NCBI GenBank assembly: GCA_028336245.1
Contig: JAOKTT010000013.1
Location: forward strand, 1 to 36,499
DNA: 36,499 nt
Source: Polaribacter sp.
Lineage (GTDB): Bacteria > Bacteroidota > Bacteroidia > Flavobacteriales > Flavobacteriaceae
Reading direction: 5' to 3'
The stretch's first letter is position 1. Every line of letters begins with the position of its first letter. Below, in pieces: positions 18,004-25,357 of the stretch. Both the position numbers and the translations under genes were made by a program. The notes under the pieces were generated by a model. The model saw only the letters and a program-made list of their open reading frames with translations, was not told the DNA's origin and did not search any database.

Positions 18004-18958
18004 ATGCGCTAGTTCTAAAGACTAAATATATAAAAGTTCCATATACCAAAAACAAAAAACCTCCTTTTAACCTGCTTAAAAGAAACTTCTTTTTTATGAA
18101 AACTAAAGGAATTAATATCGCAGAAAACCCCAACATCCAAAAAATATCTCTAGACAAAATTTGAGGCTCGTTTAAGGGGATTGCAATCTCTTTTATGACT
18201 GCTGTAAAACCCAGCACAGAGCCAATGTTGAAAATATTAGAGCCAATCAAATTCCCTAAAGAGATGGCCTTTTCACCTTTTATTGCAGCAATTACAGAAG
18301 CCGCTAATTCCGGGACACTTGTACCAATAGCAATCATTGTAATGGAGATTACTCCTTCGCTAACTCCCATACTTTTTGCAATATCTTTTGCACCATCCAC
18401 CAAGAAACTAGCACCATAATATAAGGCAAGGCCTCCTAACAATAGCCAAACAATTATTTTACCATATCCAATTTTCGCCAAAGTATCATCGATTTTGTCG
18501 ATAACAACTTTTTCTTTTCTTGCATTCCTTATCAGTATCCATAGAAAAACAAACAACCCAACTAAAAGTAAAATGCCTTCTACTTGCGTTAAAACTGCAT
18601 CATTCATTAAAAAGTAATATAAAACTACCGAGAAGAGCATCATTACCGGCCAATTAAACTTATAAAAATCCTTTTGCACTGCAATAGGACCTATAATTGC
18701 TGTGATTCCTAAAACGAGACCAATGTTAGCAATGTTAGAACCAATCACATTATTTATTGCAATTGCAGGAGAGCCGTCAAGCGCTGCTTGCAAACTTACT
18801 AGTAATTCTGGCAAAGAAGTAGCAAAAGAAACTACCGTCATCCCAATCACCATTTTAGAAATCTTTAATTTAAAAGACAAGCTAATCGCCGCTTTTACTA
18901 AAAAATCACCACCAATAACTAATAATATCAGTCCTCCAATTACATACCAACTACTCAT
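18002..18958 (-). CDS. calcium/sodium antiporter (CaCA family)
   Basis: Inner-membrane cation exchanger, likely Ca2+/Na+ of the YrbG type. It has 318 residues with about ten hydrophobic segments. The duplicated alpha repeats that define the family are visible: TSLPELLVSLQAA followed by NNVIGSNIANIGLVLG in the first half, and TSVPELAASVIAAIKG followed by GNLIGSNIFNIGSVLG in the second. An Asp/Lys-rich loop (about 143-160) separates the halves. A perfect -7 element lies just upstream (18973-18980). Ion specificity cannot be decided from sequence alone. Confidence 0.92.
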   Translation of the reverse strand: MSSWYVIGGLILLVIGGDFLVKAAISLSFKLKISKMVIGMTVVSFATSLPELLVSLQAALDGSPAIAINNVIGSNIANIGLVLGITAIIGPIAVQKDFYKFNWPVMMLFSVVLYYFLMNDAVLTQVEGILLLVGLFVFLWILIRNARKEKVVIDKIDDTLAKIGYGKIIVWLLLGGLALYYGASFLVDGAKDIAKSMGVSEGVISITMIAIGTSVPELAASVIAAIKGEKAISLGNLIGSNIFNIGSVLGFTAVIKEIAIPLNEPQILSRDIFWMLGFSAILIPLVFIKKKFLLSRLKGGFLFLVYGTFIYLVFRTSA

Positions 18959-18972
18959 AGCCCTGTTTTCTG

Positions 18973-18980
18973 CAAAGATA
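18973..18980 (-). promoter_or_regulatory. exchanger gene promoter -7 element
   Basis: TATCTTTG on the minus strand, a perfect match, 14 bp before the gene's ATG, implying a very short leader. Confidence 0.6.
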
Positions 18981-19124
18981 CATTTTTATCACTTTGTGCG
19001 GAAAGGAAAAAATACTTAGATCTGTGACTTTAGATAAGTATTCCAAATAGTTGCTATTTAACAATGCTTTTACCCATTGGAAAAGAACCCCAAAAACGTA
19101 TGCCGCAGAGTAGTTTATTTTCAT

Positions 19125-19132
19125 TAAATTTG
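19125..19132 (+). promoter_or_regulatory. promoter -7 element of the small-protein/DUF2007 unit
   Basis: TAAATTTG, a perfect match, 17 bp before ATG 19150. It supports the small ORF as the first gene of the unit. Confidence 0.6.
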
Positions 19133-19149
19133 AGGTAGAAATAAGACCA

Positions 19150-19302
19150 ATGAAACAAACAATTTTTAAACTGCTTGCAAAAGTAAACAAAGCTGTTCTG
19201 CCCTCTTTTACAAAAAAAAGACTAGACCTTTCAAAAGCCTCTAAAACACAACTTGCGCTTATTGGGTGGAGAACCTTTGTGACCCAAAATTCATTAGACT
19301 AA
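19150..19302 (+). CDS. conserved small basic protein (50 residues)
   Basis: Missed by length cut-offs. The frame reads MKQTIFKLLAKVNKAVLPSF, then TKKRLDLSKASKTQLALIGW and RTFVTQNSLD, then TAA. It has an amphipathic basic N-terminus and a conserved-looking middle. I recall very similar 50-residue proteins in other Flavobacteriaceae, some labelled SsrA-binding protein without visible SmpB domain; I would not trust that name. A perfect -7 element is 17 bp upstream and the DUF2007 gene starts 12 bp after the stop, so the two form an operon. Function unknown. Confidence 0.75.
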   Translation: MKQTIFKLLAKVNKAVLPSFTKKRLDLSKASKTQLALIGWRTFVTQNSLD

Positions 19303-19314
19303 AAAAGAAATATT

Positions 19315-19545
19315 ATGGAAGAAACCTACGCTAAAATTTTTACCGACAATGCCATTTTAGTAAATAGATTACAAACGTTGTTAAGTGACGCCGAAATAGC
19401 ATCTCGAATATCAGATGGAGTTGAGTCTGCTAGATTAGGTGGTTTTGGTGCTCCCGATAACTCCGTTGAATTATATATCTTTAAAAAAGACCAAGAAAAA
19501 GCACAACCTATCGTTGCCGCATATAAAAAAGAAATTAATTCATAA
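19315..19545 (+). CDS. DUF2007 domain protein
   Basis: A 76-residue protein of the DUF2007 family (putative signal-transducing protein related to the PII fold), recognised from the pattern KIFTDNAILVNRLQTLLSDA ... GGFGAPDNSVELYIFKKDQEKA. Proteins of this family are short, cytoplasmic and of unknown role. It is second in a two-gene unit with the 50-residue protein; 60 bp separate it from tRNA-Arg. Confidence 0.85.
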   Translation: MEETYAKIFTDNAILVNRLQTLLSDAEIASRISDGVESARLGGFGAPDNSVELYIFKKDQEKAQPIVAAYKKEINS

Positions 19546-19583
19546 AAAAATACAATAGCCTTTCTATATTGAAAAAACTCTAT

Positions 19584-19591
19584 TATATTTG
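19584..19591 (+). promoter_or_regulatory. tRNA-Arg promoter -7 element
   Basis: TATATTTG, a perfect TAnnTTTG, 14 bp before the mature tRNA 5' end. Confidence 0.65.
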
Positions 19592-19605
19592 CAGCCACAA
19601 AAATT

Positions 19606-19679
19606 GGCCCTGTGGCGCAACTGGATAGCGCATCTGACTACGAATCAGAAGGTTACAGGTTCGAATCTTGTCAGGGTCA
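19606..19679 (+). tRNA. tRNA-Arg (anticodon ACG)
   Basis: A 74 nt cloverleaf: acceptor GGCCCTG with CAGGGTC (one G-U pair), D arm GCGC..GCGC, anticodon stem CTGAC/TCAG with loop TACGAAT giving anticodon ACG, T arm ACAGG-TTCGAAT-CTTGT, discriminator A. CCA is not encoded. ACG is normally modified to inosine at the first position by TadA, so it reads CGU, CGC and CGA. It has its own promoter and terminator. Confidence 0.97.
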
Positions 19680-19688
19680 CAATTTTAC

Positions 19689-19727
19689 AACGCAACAACT
19701 TGTTTATTAGGTGGTTGCGTTTTTTTA
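19689..19727 (+). terminator. terminator after tRNA-Arg
   Basis: AACGCAAC (19689-19696) pairs with GTTGCGTT (19714-19721), extended by AC/GT, followed by a T run. Confidence 0.88.
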
Positions 19728-19844
19728 TGAGGTCAATTTCCCCAGATAGTTCCAGAAATATAAAAAAAATGAATACTTTTTTACATTTAAATGAACAATA
19801 TCCTTTAAAAAAAGTACGTTGGATATCTCAAAAGGATTGTTAAC

Positions 19845-21065
19845 TTGGCACTTAAAATTAGCCCATTGCATTTACATAAAAACAATAAAATATTATTCTC
19901 AATACTCTTCTTTTTTTTGTGTATATTTTTATATATTTCAACTACATCAAACTCGAAAAATACAGCGACTGTTATTGAAATTCCTTTAAAGGAAGTGGCA
20001 GAAATAACTCCTCCTAATCTTTTAGCACGGCACTCCAAAAAGGATACGGAAAAAGTACATTTTAAACTTGATTCCTTATTAAAACGAATTCACAAGAGAC
20101 ATGACTTTAACGGGGCCATACTAGTTGCAAAGAGTGATAAAATAGTGTATCAAAATCAAGTAGGAACTGCAGATTTCAAAAAGAAAACAGCTTTAAAGAA
20201 AGAGTCTACCTTTCAACTAGCCTCGGTAAGTAAGCAGTTTACGGCAGCGGCCATTATGTTATTGAAGGAAAGAGACCAAATTAAGCTGACAGATACCGTA
20301 AATACCTATTTTCCTGATTTCCCTTATGAGGCTGTAACCATTAAAAATCTTTTAAATCACACTGCTGGATTGCCAAAATACTTTTGGATCGCTGAGCACA
20401 AGTGGGAAGCAAATAAAGCCCCTACAAATGCCGAAATGATCGCATTATTAGCAACAAGTAATGTACAGCGATTCTTTAAACCAGGACGTAACTTTGATTA
20501 CTCCAACACCGGATATTTTGTACTGGCTTCTATTGTTGAAAAAATTTCTGGAACTTCTTTCAGCTCTTTTTTAGAAAAAAATATATTTGAACCATTACAA
20601 ATGAAAAACTCATACGTGTACAGTTTTGAAAACGATCCCGTTAAAGAAGGCCAACTAGCAGGCTACCGACTGCACAGAGGTTGGCGACATTTAAAAATTC
20701 ACAGCACTGTAAACGATGCTATTGTCGGTGATAAAAATGTGTACACAACTATAGAGGACTTGTACAAGTGGACCCTCGGATTAAATACGGGTAAGCTTCT
20801 CACACAAGAATCGCTAGACCTTATGTACTCCAAGGGAAAAACAGTGTACGGAAGAGAAATTCCTTATGGCTTTGGATTTAGAATAGATACTAAGGGAGCA
20901 AATAGCATCTATCATTATGGTAAATGGAATGGGTTTAGTACAGGACTTACAAAGTATTTAGACGACGATCTCGTTATTATCGTATTAGAACATACAAGCT
21001 ACAACGCAATAAAATCACTAAACAAAAAAATAAAATATATTGTTACTGAAAATTTTGGTGTGTAA
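19845..21065 (+). CDS. membrane-anchored serine hydrolase (beta-lactamase family)
   Basis: A 406-residue protein with one N-terminal membrane segment (about 16-33, ILFSILFFFLCIFLYIS) and a periplasmic class C beta-lactamase/penicillin-binding-like domain (about 65-400). The catalytic triad motifs are present: SxxK at S127-K130 (ASVSKQF), YxN at Y219-N221 (FDYSNTGY) and the HxG box HYGKWNGF near 358. Such enzymes are usually peptidases or esterases rather than true beta-lactamases. The start must be TTG 19845: the frame is open only back to 19809 and holds no ATG or GTG before the membrane segment. It stands alone; no resistance role is implied. Confidence 0.88.
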   Translation: MALKISPLHLHKNNKILFSILFFFLCIFLYISTTSNSKNTATVIEIPLKEVAEITPPNLLARHSKKDTEKVHFKLDSLLKRIHKRHDFNGAILVAKSDKIVYQNQVGTADFKKKTALKKESTFQLASVSKQFTAAAIMLLKERDQIKLTDTVNTYFPDFPYEAVTIKNLLNHTAGLPKYFWIAEHKWEANKAPTNAEMIALLATSNVQRFFKPGRNFDYSNTGYFVLASIVEKISGTSFSSFLEKNIFEPLQMKNSYVYSFENDPVKEGQLAGYRLHRGWRHLKIHSTVNDAIVGDKNVYTTIEDLYKWTLGLNTGKLLTQESLDLMYSKGKTVYGREIPYGFGFRIDTKGANSIYHYGKWNGFSTGLTKYLDDDLVIIVLEHTSYNAIKSLNKKIKYIVTENFGV

Positions 21066-21142
21066 TTTAGGTTTAAAGGCGTTGTAAAGTAGCTACATGT
21101 TTTATTATTCACTACTATTACTACTCCCAAAACTTCGGGCAC

Positions 21143-21170
21143 AAAAAAAAAGGATGATTTCTCATCCTTC
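21143..21170 (-). terminator. terminator of the minus-strand small unit
   Basis: On the minus strand AAGGATGA-GAAA-TCATCCTT is followed by at least eight T (21143-21149 and the stem end). It is a textbook intrinsic terminator with a GAAA tetraloop. In the plus direction, after the serine hydrolase, the T run is broken by C, so it works less well there. Confidence 0.85.
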
Positions 21171-21264
21171 TTTCTTCCTTCTTCAAATAATCAATCTGTA
21201 AAGAAAATTCCTTTATTTAAAAAGGAACTAGGGTCTTTTTATAAATATCATTTTAGAAATGTTT

Positions 21265-21396
21265 CTAAAAGAAATTGGTTGCAGTCATTATTTTTTTAAT
21301 TCTAAGGTAGGCTCTCTTTTTAGATCCATTTGAAATTTCCAATGGCAATGCTAAAAACAAAATAAAAATTTTAATTAGTTGTGAAATTAATTTCAT
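21265..21396 (-). CDS. candidate 43-residue membrane peptide
   Basis: Frame MKLISQLIKIFILFLALPLE followed by ISNGSKKRAYLRIKKIM and TATNFF, then TAG. It has one hydrophobic segment (about 3-19) and a strongly basic tail (KKR, RIKK). A purine-rich stretch (AAAGAAAAGAGA) precedes the ATG. It sits inside a complete minus-strand transcription unit: perfect -7 at 21436-21443 and a strong terminator at 21143-21170, about 285 nt in all. The composition resembles small membrane peptides, including type I toxins, but I recognise no family. The unit could also be a non-coding RNA that contains an ORF by chance. Confidence 0.45.
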   Translation of the reverse strand: MKLISQLIKIFILFLALPLEISNGSKKRAYLRIKKIMTATNFF

Positions 21397-21435
21397 TCTC
21401 TTTTCTTTATTTATTCTAAAATGAATTTCCTAAGA

Positions 21436-21443
21436 CAAATTTA
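21436..21443 (-). promoter_or_regulatory. promoter -7 element of the minus-strand small unit
   Basis: TAAATTTG on the minus strand, a perfect match, predicting a start near 21428 and a 32 nt leader before the 43-codon ORF. No TTG at the usual distance. Confidence 0.55.
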
Positions 21444-21911
21444 GCAATTTAAAACCATTTTAATGGCCCAAACATAGCCCTTATGTGTCATCTTTCTCAT
21501 TTTAGAAAAATTATTTAAAACCTCTCTTCTTTCCTTTTCAATAATTTCAAAGTCTTTAAACTAATATACTACAAATCTTAAAAAAAATATAATACCATTA
21601 TAATGATGTTATATTTTACTGGGAACAAAAACTTTGAATTAAATGCATGACTTTACTAAGAAGTTTAAAAAATGACCCGCTATCGCTATCCAAATTAAGA
21701 TAAGCTAGCGTCCTAAAACTCCATTGGAATTTCCATACTTCCACGTCCCCAAAAATAAAAGCTACAGTAAATTTTCTATAAAATTAGCTCTACCCTCTTG
21801 CACAACGTCCGCAAATTAAGAAGATACCCTGCGTATATTACCACTGTATTCAAGATTTATTTTTTTCGATAAGTGCCCTGTATATATTCTAAAAACGATC
21901 CATTTCATGTA
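21444..21911. other. gene-free stretch with palindromes
   Basis: I find no supported gene. It holds a 34 bp near-perfect palindrome at 21584-21617 (arms AAAATATAA/TTATATTTT, centre ATTATAAT) and an imperfect hairpin near 21679-21715 (CGCTA..TAGCG and TATC..GATA). The stretch is AT-rich with scattered stop codons on all frames. It may be a decayed intergenic region or may hold unrecognised RNA. Confidence 0.4.
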
Positions 21912-21941
21912 TTGTATACCTGACTATTTTGTATAACTTTA
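21912..21941 (+). promoter_or_regulatory. promoter of the DUF2237 gene
   Basis: TTG 21912-21914, 19 bp spacer, TAACTTTA 21934-21941 (7 of 8), 19 bp before ATG 21961. Confidence 0.6.
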
Positions 21942-21960
21942 CAATTGAAATTTTCAAGCT

Positions 21961-22326
21961 ATGGAATTAAATATATTTGGAAACCCACTAATTTCTTGTT
22001 GTACAGCTCCTGCTACAGGTTATTTTAGAGATGGTCTGTGCAGAACAATTTCTCAAGATTCGGGTACACATACCGTTTGTGCAATTGTTACCCAAGAGTT
22101 TTTAGACTACTCTGCGTCTAAAGGGAATGACTTGATGACCCCCGTGCCCCATTGGCAATTTCCCGGATTGAAACCTGGTGATCATTGGTGCTTGTGTATT
22201 TCTAGATGGCTACAAGCGGAGAAGGCGGGAAAAGCACCCCCCATTGTTTTAGAGGCTACCCATGAAAAGTCTTTAAAGTACACTTCATTGGAACTTTTAA
22301 AACGCTTTGGAATAAAAGCTATCTAA
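21961..22326 (+). CDS. DUF2237 family protein
   Basis: A 121-residue protein of the DUF2237 family, found widely in bacteria; its function is not known. Recognised from N-terminal NIFGNPLISCCTAPATGYFR, then THTVCAIVTQEFLDYSASKG, FPGLKPGDHWCLCISRW and the C-terminal PPIVLEATHEKSL. Conserved Cys residues (CC near 14, C near 39, CLC near 79) suggest metal binding or redox chemistry, but this is inference. It has its own promoter and is convergent with the clpS-distal gene. Confidence 0.9.
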   Translation: MELNIFGNPLISCCTAPATGYFRDGLCRTISQDSGTHTVCAIVTQEFLDYSASKGNDLMTPVPHWQFPGLKPGDHWCLCISRWLQAEKAGKAPPIVLEATHEKSLKYTSLELLKRFGIKAI

Positions 22327-22402
22327 TTTTTAAGCGCATCTTTACCTAGTGAAATTTCTATTTTCCACTTGCTATTATTCGGTCAAAGGTTTTTTAAAAA
22401 AA

Positions 22403-22675
22403 TTAATCTAAGTATTGCTTGATTGCAATGCGGTGTGCTGGATTACTTTTGTCATAATCTGTTACCAATAATTCTAAAATAATCGCAGGATTTACACCAA
22501 TCTCTTTGGGGTGCACATATTTTGAAACATACAGATTGTAAGCAGCCTCTTTTTTTTCAAATATTAAAAAATGTGTATCATTTAAGGCAGTAAAACTTAT
22601 TTCATTTCCAAAAAACACACCTGAAGTATCTACAAAAAAAGGTGAAAACTCATAGTATTTAAATACATTTTCCAT
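22403..22675 (-). CDS. hypothetical protein after clpS
   Basis: A 90-residue soluble protein. I chose ATG 22675 (MENVFKYYEFSPFFVDTSG) over the upstream start at 22723 because the longer form would overlap clpS by 46 bp, whereas this start follows the clpS stop by 2 nt. No recognised domain; the sequence is mixed alpha/beta with no signal or membrane segment. Its tight coupling to clpS suggests co-expression with the ClpS adaptor. Confidence 0.75.
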   Translation of the reverse strand: MENVFKYYEFSPFFVDTSGVFFGNEISFTALNDTHFLIFEKKEAAYNLYVSKYVHPKEIGVNPAIILELLVTDYDKSNPAHRIAIKQYLD

Positions 22676-22677
22676 AA

Positions 22678-22953
22678 TTATATTAATTCTGCAGATAAAC
22701 CTAATTGCAATAACTTGGAACACCTGGGTTCTAAATCTTTAAACTCTCCAGATTTAACGGTGCATTTCCCTTTGTAATGTACTAGCATAGCACACTGTTC
22801 TGCTTGCTCCAGCGTGTGCTCGCAAACATCCATTAAAGCAGCTATTACGTGATCAAATGTATTTACATCGTCATTATGCAACACAATCTCGTGCTGAAAA
22901 ATTTCTTTTTCTAGAATGTCAACTTTCTCTTGAATTTTTTCCTTTGTACTCAT
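22678..22953 (-). CDS. clpS: ATP-dependent Clp protease adaptor ClpS
   Basis: Binds the ClpA/ClpC N-domain and delivers N-degron substrates. It has 91 residues with a charged N-terminal extension (about 1-20) and the core with HEIVLHNDDVNTFDHVIAAL, whose Asn-Asp-Asp lines the N-end-residue pocket, then LEQAEQCAMLVHYKGKC. It lies 23 bp after prmA and 2 bp before the next gene. Confidence 0.95.
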   Translation of the reverse strand: MSTKEKIQEKVDILEKEIFQHEIVLHNDDVNTFDHVIAALMDVCEHTLEQAEQCAMLVHYKGKCTVKSGEFKDLEPRCSKLLQLGLSAELI

Positions 22954-22976
22954 GCTATAAAAATAAAAAATATTTT

Positions 22977-23810
22977 TTAATTATAATATTTTAAGGCAAC
23001 CCAATTGTTCCTTTGAATCGTTGCTTCTAATTTCAACCCATATTTAGCAACAGCTGCATCGATCGTTGGAATATCTTCTTTATAAAAACCACTTAAAAGC
23101 AACACCCCCTTATCATTCAAACAACTGGCATATATTTCCATATCCATCAACAAAATATTCCTATTGATATTGGCAATGATTACATCATACTTTTTACTGA
23201 TTAATAATGATGCATCTCCCTCATATACCGAAATGTTTTTACACGCATTTCGCTCCACATTTTCGATTGAGTTTTCATAACACCAAGTATCAATATCAAT
23301 GGCGTCTAAAGGCTTTGCTCCCTTCATTTCAGCAAAAATTGCTAAAATACCAGTTCCACACCCCATGTCTAATACCTTTTTATCTTTCAGTTCTAATTGT
23401 AATAGATGCTGCACCATCATGTGTGTAGTTTCGTGATGCCCGGTGCCAAAACTCATTTTTGGTTCTATTACAATATCATATTTTAAATTCGGGTTTTCAT
23501 GAAATGGTGCACGTATGCTTACCAAATCATCTACCTGAATTGGCTCGAAATTCTTCTCCCACTCTGCATTCCAATTTGTTTGAGGCACTTCATTCTGATT
23601 GTATTCAATCGAGAATTCATCTGAATTTAACACAAAAACATCGGCCAAGATCTCCGCACTCCAATCTGTTTTCTGAATATAAGCCGTTACGCCATTTTCA
23701 GTTTCTACAAAACTTTCAAAACCCACATTTCCTAATTCTGCTATTAGAATTTCAGAAATTGGCTCTTTTGGTGAAAATGTAAAATTATATTCTATATAAA
23801 TATTGTCCAT
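22977..23810 (-). CDS. prmA: ribosomal protein L11 methyltransferase
   Basis: SAM-dependent enzyme that trimethylates ribosomal protein L11. It has 277 residues: an N-terminal substrate-binding domain (about 1-90) and a Rossmann methyltransferase domain with SAM motif VLDMGCGTGILAIFA (about 145-158), the acidic end of strand 2 (DAIDIDTW) and IIANINRNILL. The segment MSFGTGHHETTHMM is a PrmA signature. A perfect -7 element lies 48 bp upstream, inside the terminator of tpiA, so it can be transcribed apart from tpiA. Confidence 0.96.
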   Translation of the reverse strand: MDNIYIEYNFTFSPKEPISEILIAELGNVGFESFVETENGVTAYIQKTDWSAEILADVFVLNSDEFSIEYNQNEVPQTNWNAEWEKNFEPIQVDDLVSIRAPFHENPNLKYDIVIEPKMSFGTGHHETTHMMVQHLLQLELKDKKVLDMGCGTGILAIFAEMKGAKPLDAIDIDTWCYENSIENVERNACKNISVYEGDASLLISKKYDVIIANINRNILLMDMEIYASCLNDKGVLLLSGFYKEDIPTIDAAVAKYGLKLEATIQRNNWVALKYYN

Positions 23811-23822
23811 AGTTATTAAATC

Positions 23823-23859
23823 AAAAAAAATGCATCAAGATTAAAAAAATCTTAATGCA
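23823..23859 (-). terminator. terminator between tpiA and prmA
   Basis: On the minus strand TGCATTAAGATT pairs with AATCTTGATGCA (23859-23848 with 23842-23831, one mismatch), followed by eight T. It lies 32 bp after tpiA and overlaps the prmA promoter. Confidence 0.7.
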
Positions 23860-23865
23860 AATTTA
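23858..23865 (-). promoter_or_regulatory. prmA promoter -7 element
   Basis: TAAATTTG on the minus strand, a perfect match. The predicted start (about 23851) falls within the tpiA terminator stem. Confidence 0.6.
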
Positions 23866-23890
23866 TTAGTTTTCTTTGAAACTATACTAC

Positions 23891-24649
23891 TTAGATAGCA
23901 TTAATAATTCCTGTAAAATCATTTACACTTAAAGCTGCACCACCAATTAAGCCACCATCTACATCTGGCTTTGAGAAAATTTCTTCTGCATTCGCAGGTT
24001 TTACACTTCCTCCGTATAAGATAGATACGTTGTCTGCTACTTTTTTATCGTATTGCTTTTCTATAATACCTCTTATAAAAGCGTGCATTTCTTGTGCTTG
24101 TTCTGGACTTGCAGTTTCTCCTGTACCAATTGCCCAAACAGGCTCATACGCCAAAATAATACTTTTCCAATCTTTTGCTTCTATATGAAATAATCCATTT
24201 TTTAACTGGCTTTCTACAACAGCAAAATGATTCTCTGATTTTCTATCTTCTAACAACTCTCCAAAACAGAAAATAGCCTCCATATCTTTTTCTAAAACGG
24301 TATTCACCTTTTCTGCCAGCGCTGCATCCGTCTCATTAAAATAAGTTCTTCTTTCTGAATGTCCTAATATTACAGTTTCTACCCCAATCGCTTTTAACAT
24401 CTCCGCAGAAACTTCGCCTGTAAAAGCGCCGTTCGCAGCTTGGTGCATGTTTTGAGCGACCACCTCTATCTTAGATTTTTTTGCAGCTTTAACTGAAGCC
24501 GATAAATTAACAAATGTAGGAGCCACAATCACACGCGTATCTTGCAAAGGATTCTCTTTAATTGCTTTTTTTAATTCTTTAATTAAATTTTTACTTCCTT
24601 CTTTGTCATTATTTAACTTCCAGTTTCCCGCAACAATCTTTGTTCTCAT
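23891..24649 (-). CDS. tpiA: triose-phosphate isomerase
   Basis: Interconverts dihydroxyacetone phosphate and glyceraldehyde 3-phosphate. It has 252 residues with N9 and K11 in VAGNWKLN, the catalytic His in VILGHSERRTYF, the catalytic Glu in AYEPVWAIGTG (with loop 6 as WAIGTGETAS) and the phosphate-binding ILYGGSVKP and GGLIGGAAL. All catalytic residues are present. A near-consensus -7 (TAATTTTA on the minus strand, 24703-24710) lies upstream; a terminator-like hairpin follows. Confidence 0.98.
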   Translation of the reverse strand: MRTKIVAGNWKLNNDKEGSKNLIKELKKAIKENPLQDTRVIVAPTFVNLSASVKAAKKSKIEVVAQNMHQAANGAFTGEVSAEMLKAIGVETVILGHSERRTYFNETDAALAEKVNTVLEKDMEAIFCFGELLEDRKSENHFAVVESQLKNGLFHIEAKDWKSIILAYEPVWAIGTGETASPEQAQEMHAFIRGIIEKQYDKKVADNVSILYGGSVKPANAEEIFSKPDVDGGLIGGAALSVNDFTGIINAI

Positions 24650-24762
24650 ATTTATAATTTTAAAAGCCTTTTGGGCTAGTTTTTCGATATTAATTTCTGC
24701 CGTAAAATTAAGAAATGTGTTGGTATTTTATCCTTAGAAATAAAAATAGTTACTAAAACGAT

Positions 24763-25257
24763 TTATATAGCTTTTTTTAAGGCTTTCTGTAACCGAGAAT
24801 CTGAAGCCTTCGTAGCATTAAATAGTGTAATCATCCCGAGCTCATTAATCACCATATATCTCGGAATCCAACTTAAATCAATAAAATCCACAAAAGCACC
24901 CACTTTCATTCCTTTGGGAAGGTTAAAGTGCTTCCCTTTTATCTGAAACCTTTGAATTCCATTTTTCCAGGCCTCTTTGCCAGTATCTACTGATAAAAAC
25001 AAAAAGACCACCTCTGGAAACTCCTTTTGAAGAGCGCTAACGGCAGGCAATCCTTTGATACAATCTCCGCACCAAGAGGCCCAAATATCTATTAGAATTT
25101 TCTTCCCTGCGAAGTGCTGCAGCACTTCTTTCAGTTCAAATTGGTTCTTATTAAGATCAAAAACCACCTCTTCTAGCGCCAGTTCAGAAAACTGTATTGG
25201 TTCATTGTTGGTGCAACTCACGAATAAAATTATAAAAACTAAAGCTATTTTTTTCAT
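24763..25257 (-). CDS. TlpA-like thioredoxin-fold lipoprotein
   Basis: 164 residues from ATG 25257 (MKKIALVFIILFVSC); ATG 25263 would only add MI. The N-terminus is a lipoprotein signal with lipobox FVSC (Cys 15), so the protein is likely anchored in the outer or inner membrane facing the periplasm. The thioredoxin fold has the active-site WASWCGDC, a CxxC with Gly-Asp between, and a cis-Pro-like WIPRY later. This is a TlpA/ResA-type disulfide reductase in character. It lies 113 bp upstream of tpiA, probably transcribed separately or with read-through. Confidence 0.85.
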   Translation of the reverse strand: MKKIALVFIILFVSCTNNEPIQFSELALEEVVFDLNKNQFELKEVLQHFAGKKILIDIWASWCGDCIKGLPAVSALQKEFPEVVFLFLSVDTGKEAWKNGIQRFQIKGKHFNLPKGMKVGAFVDFIDLSWIPRYMVINELGMITLFNATKASDSRLQKALKKAI

Positions 25258-25330
25258 TATCAAATTAGAATATTTTCATGTATTTGTCTTCTTTACCTTC
25301 AAAAACTTATAAAATAAAGTCTAAATTAAG

Positions 25331-25338
25331 TATTTTTG
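25331..25338 (+). promoter_or_regulatory. pyrF promoter -7 element
   Basis: TATTTTTG, a perfect match, 19 bp before ATG 25358; no TTG at the usual distance. Confidence 0.6.
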
Positions 25339-25357
25339 GTGGAACTTTATAAAAATC

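Noticed and set aside
18951-19190. Minus-strand 79-codon ORF overlapping the exchanger start and the 50-residue gene
   Set aside because: Overlaps the exchanger promoter and the better supported plus-strand small gene and its -7 element.
19589-19843. 84-codon ORF running through tRNA-Arg
   Set aside because: Covers the tRNA and its terminator; no independent coding evidence.
19845-21065. True beta-lactamase (resistance gene)
   Set aside because: The SxxK/YxN/HxG motifs are shared by many peptidases and esterases; the membrane anchor and family divergence give no ground to claim resistance.
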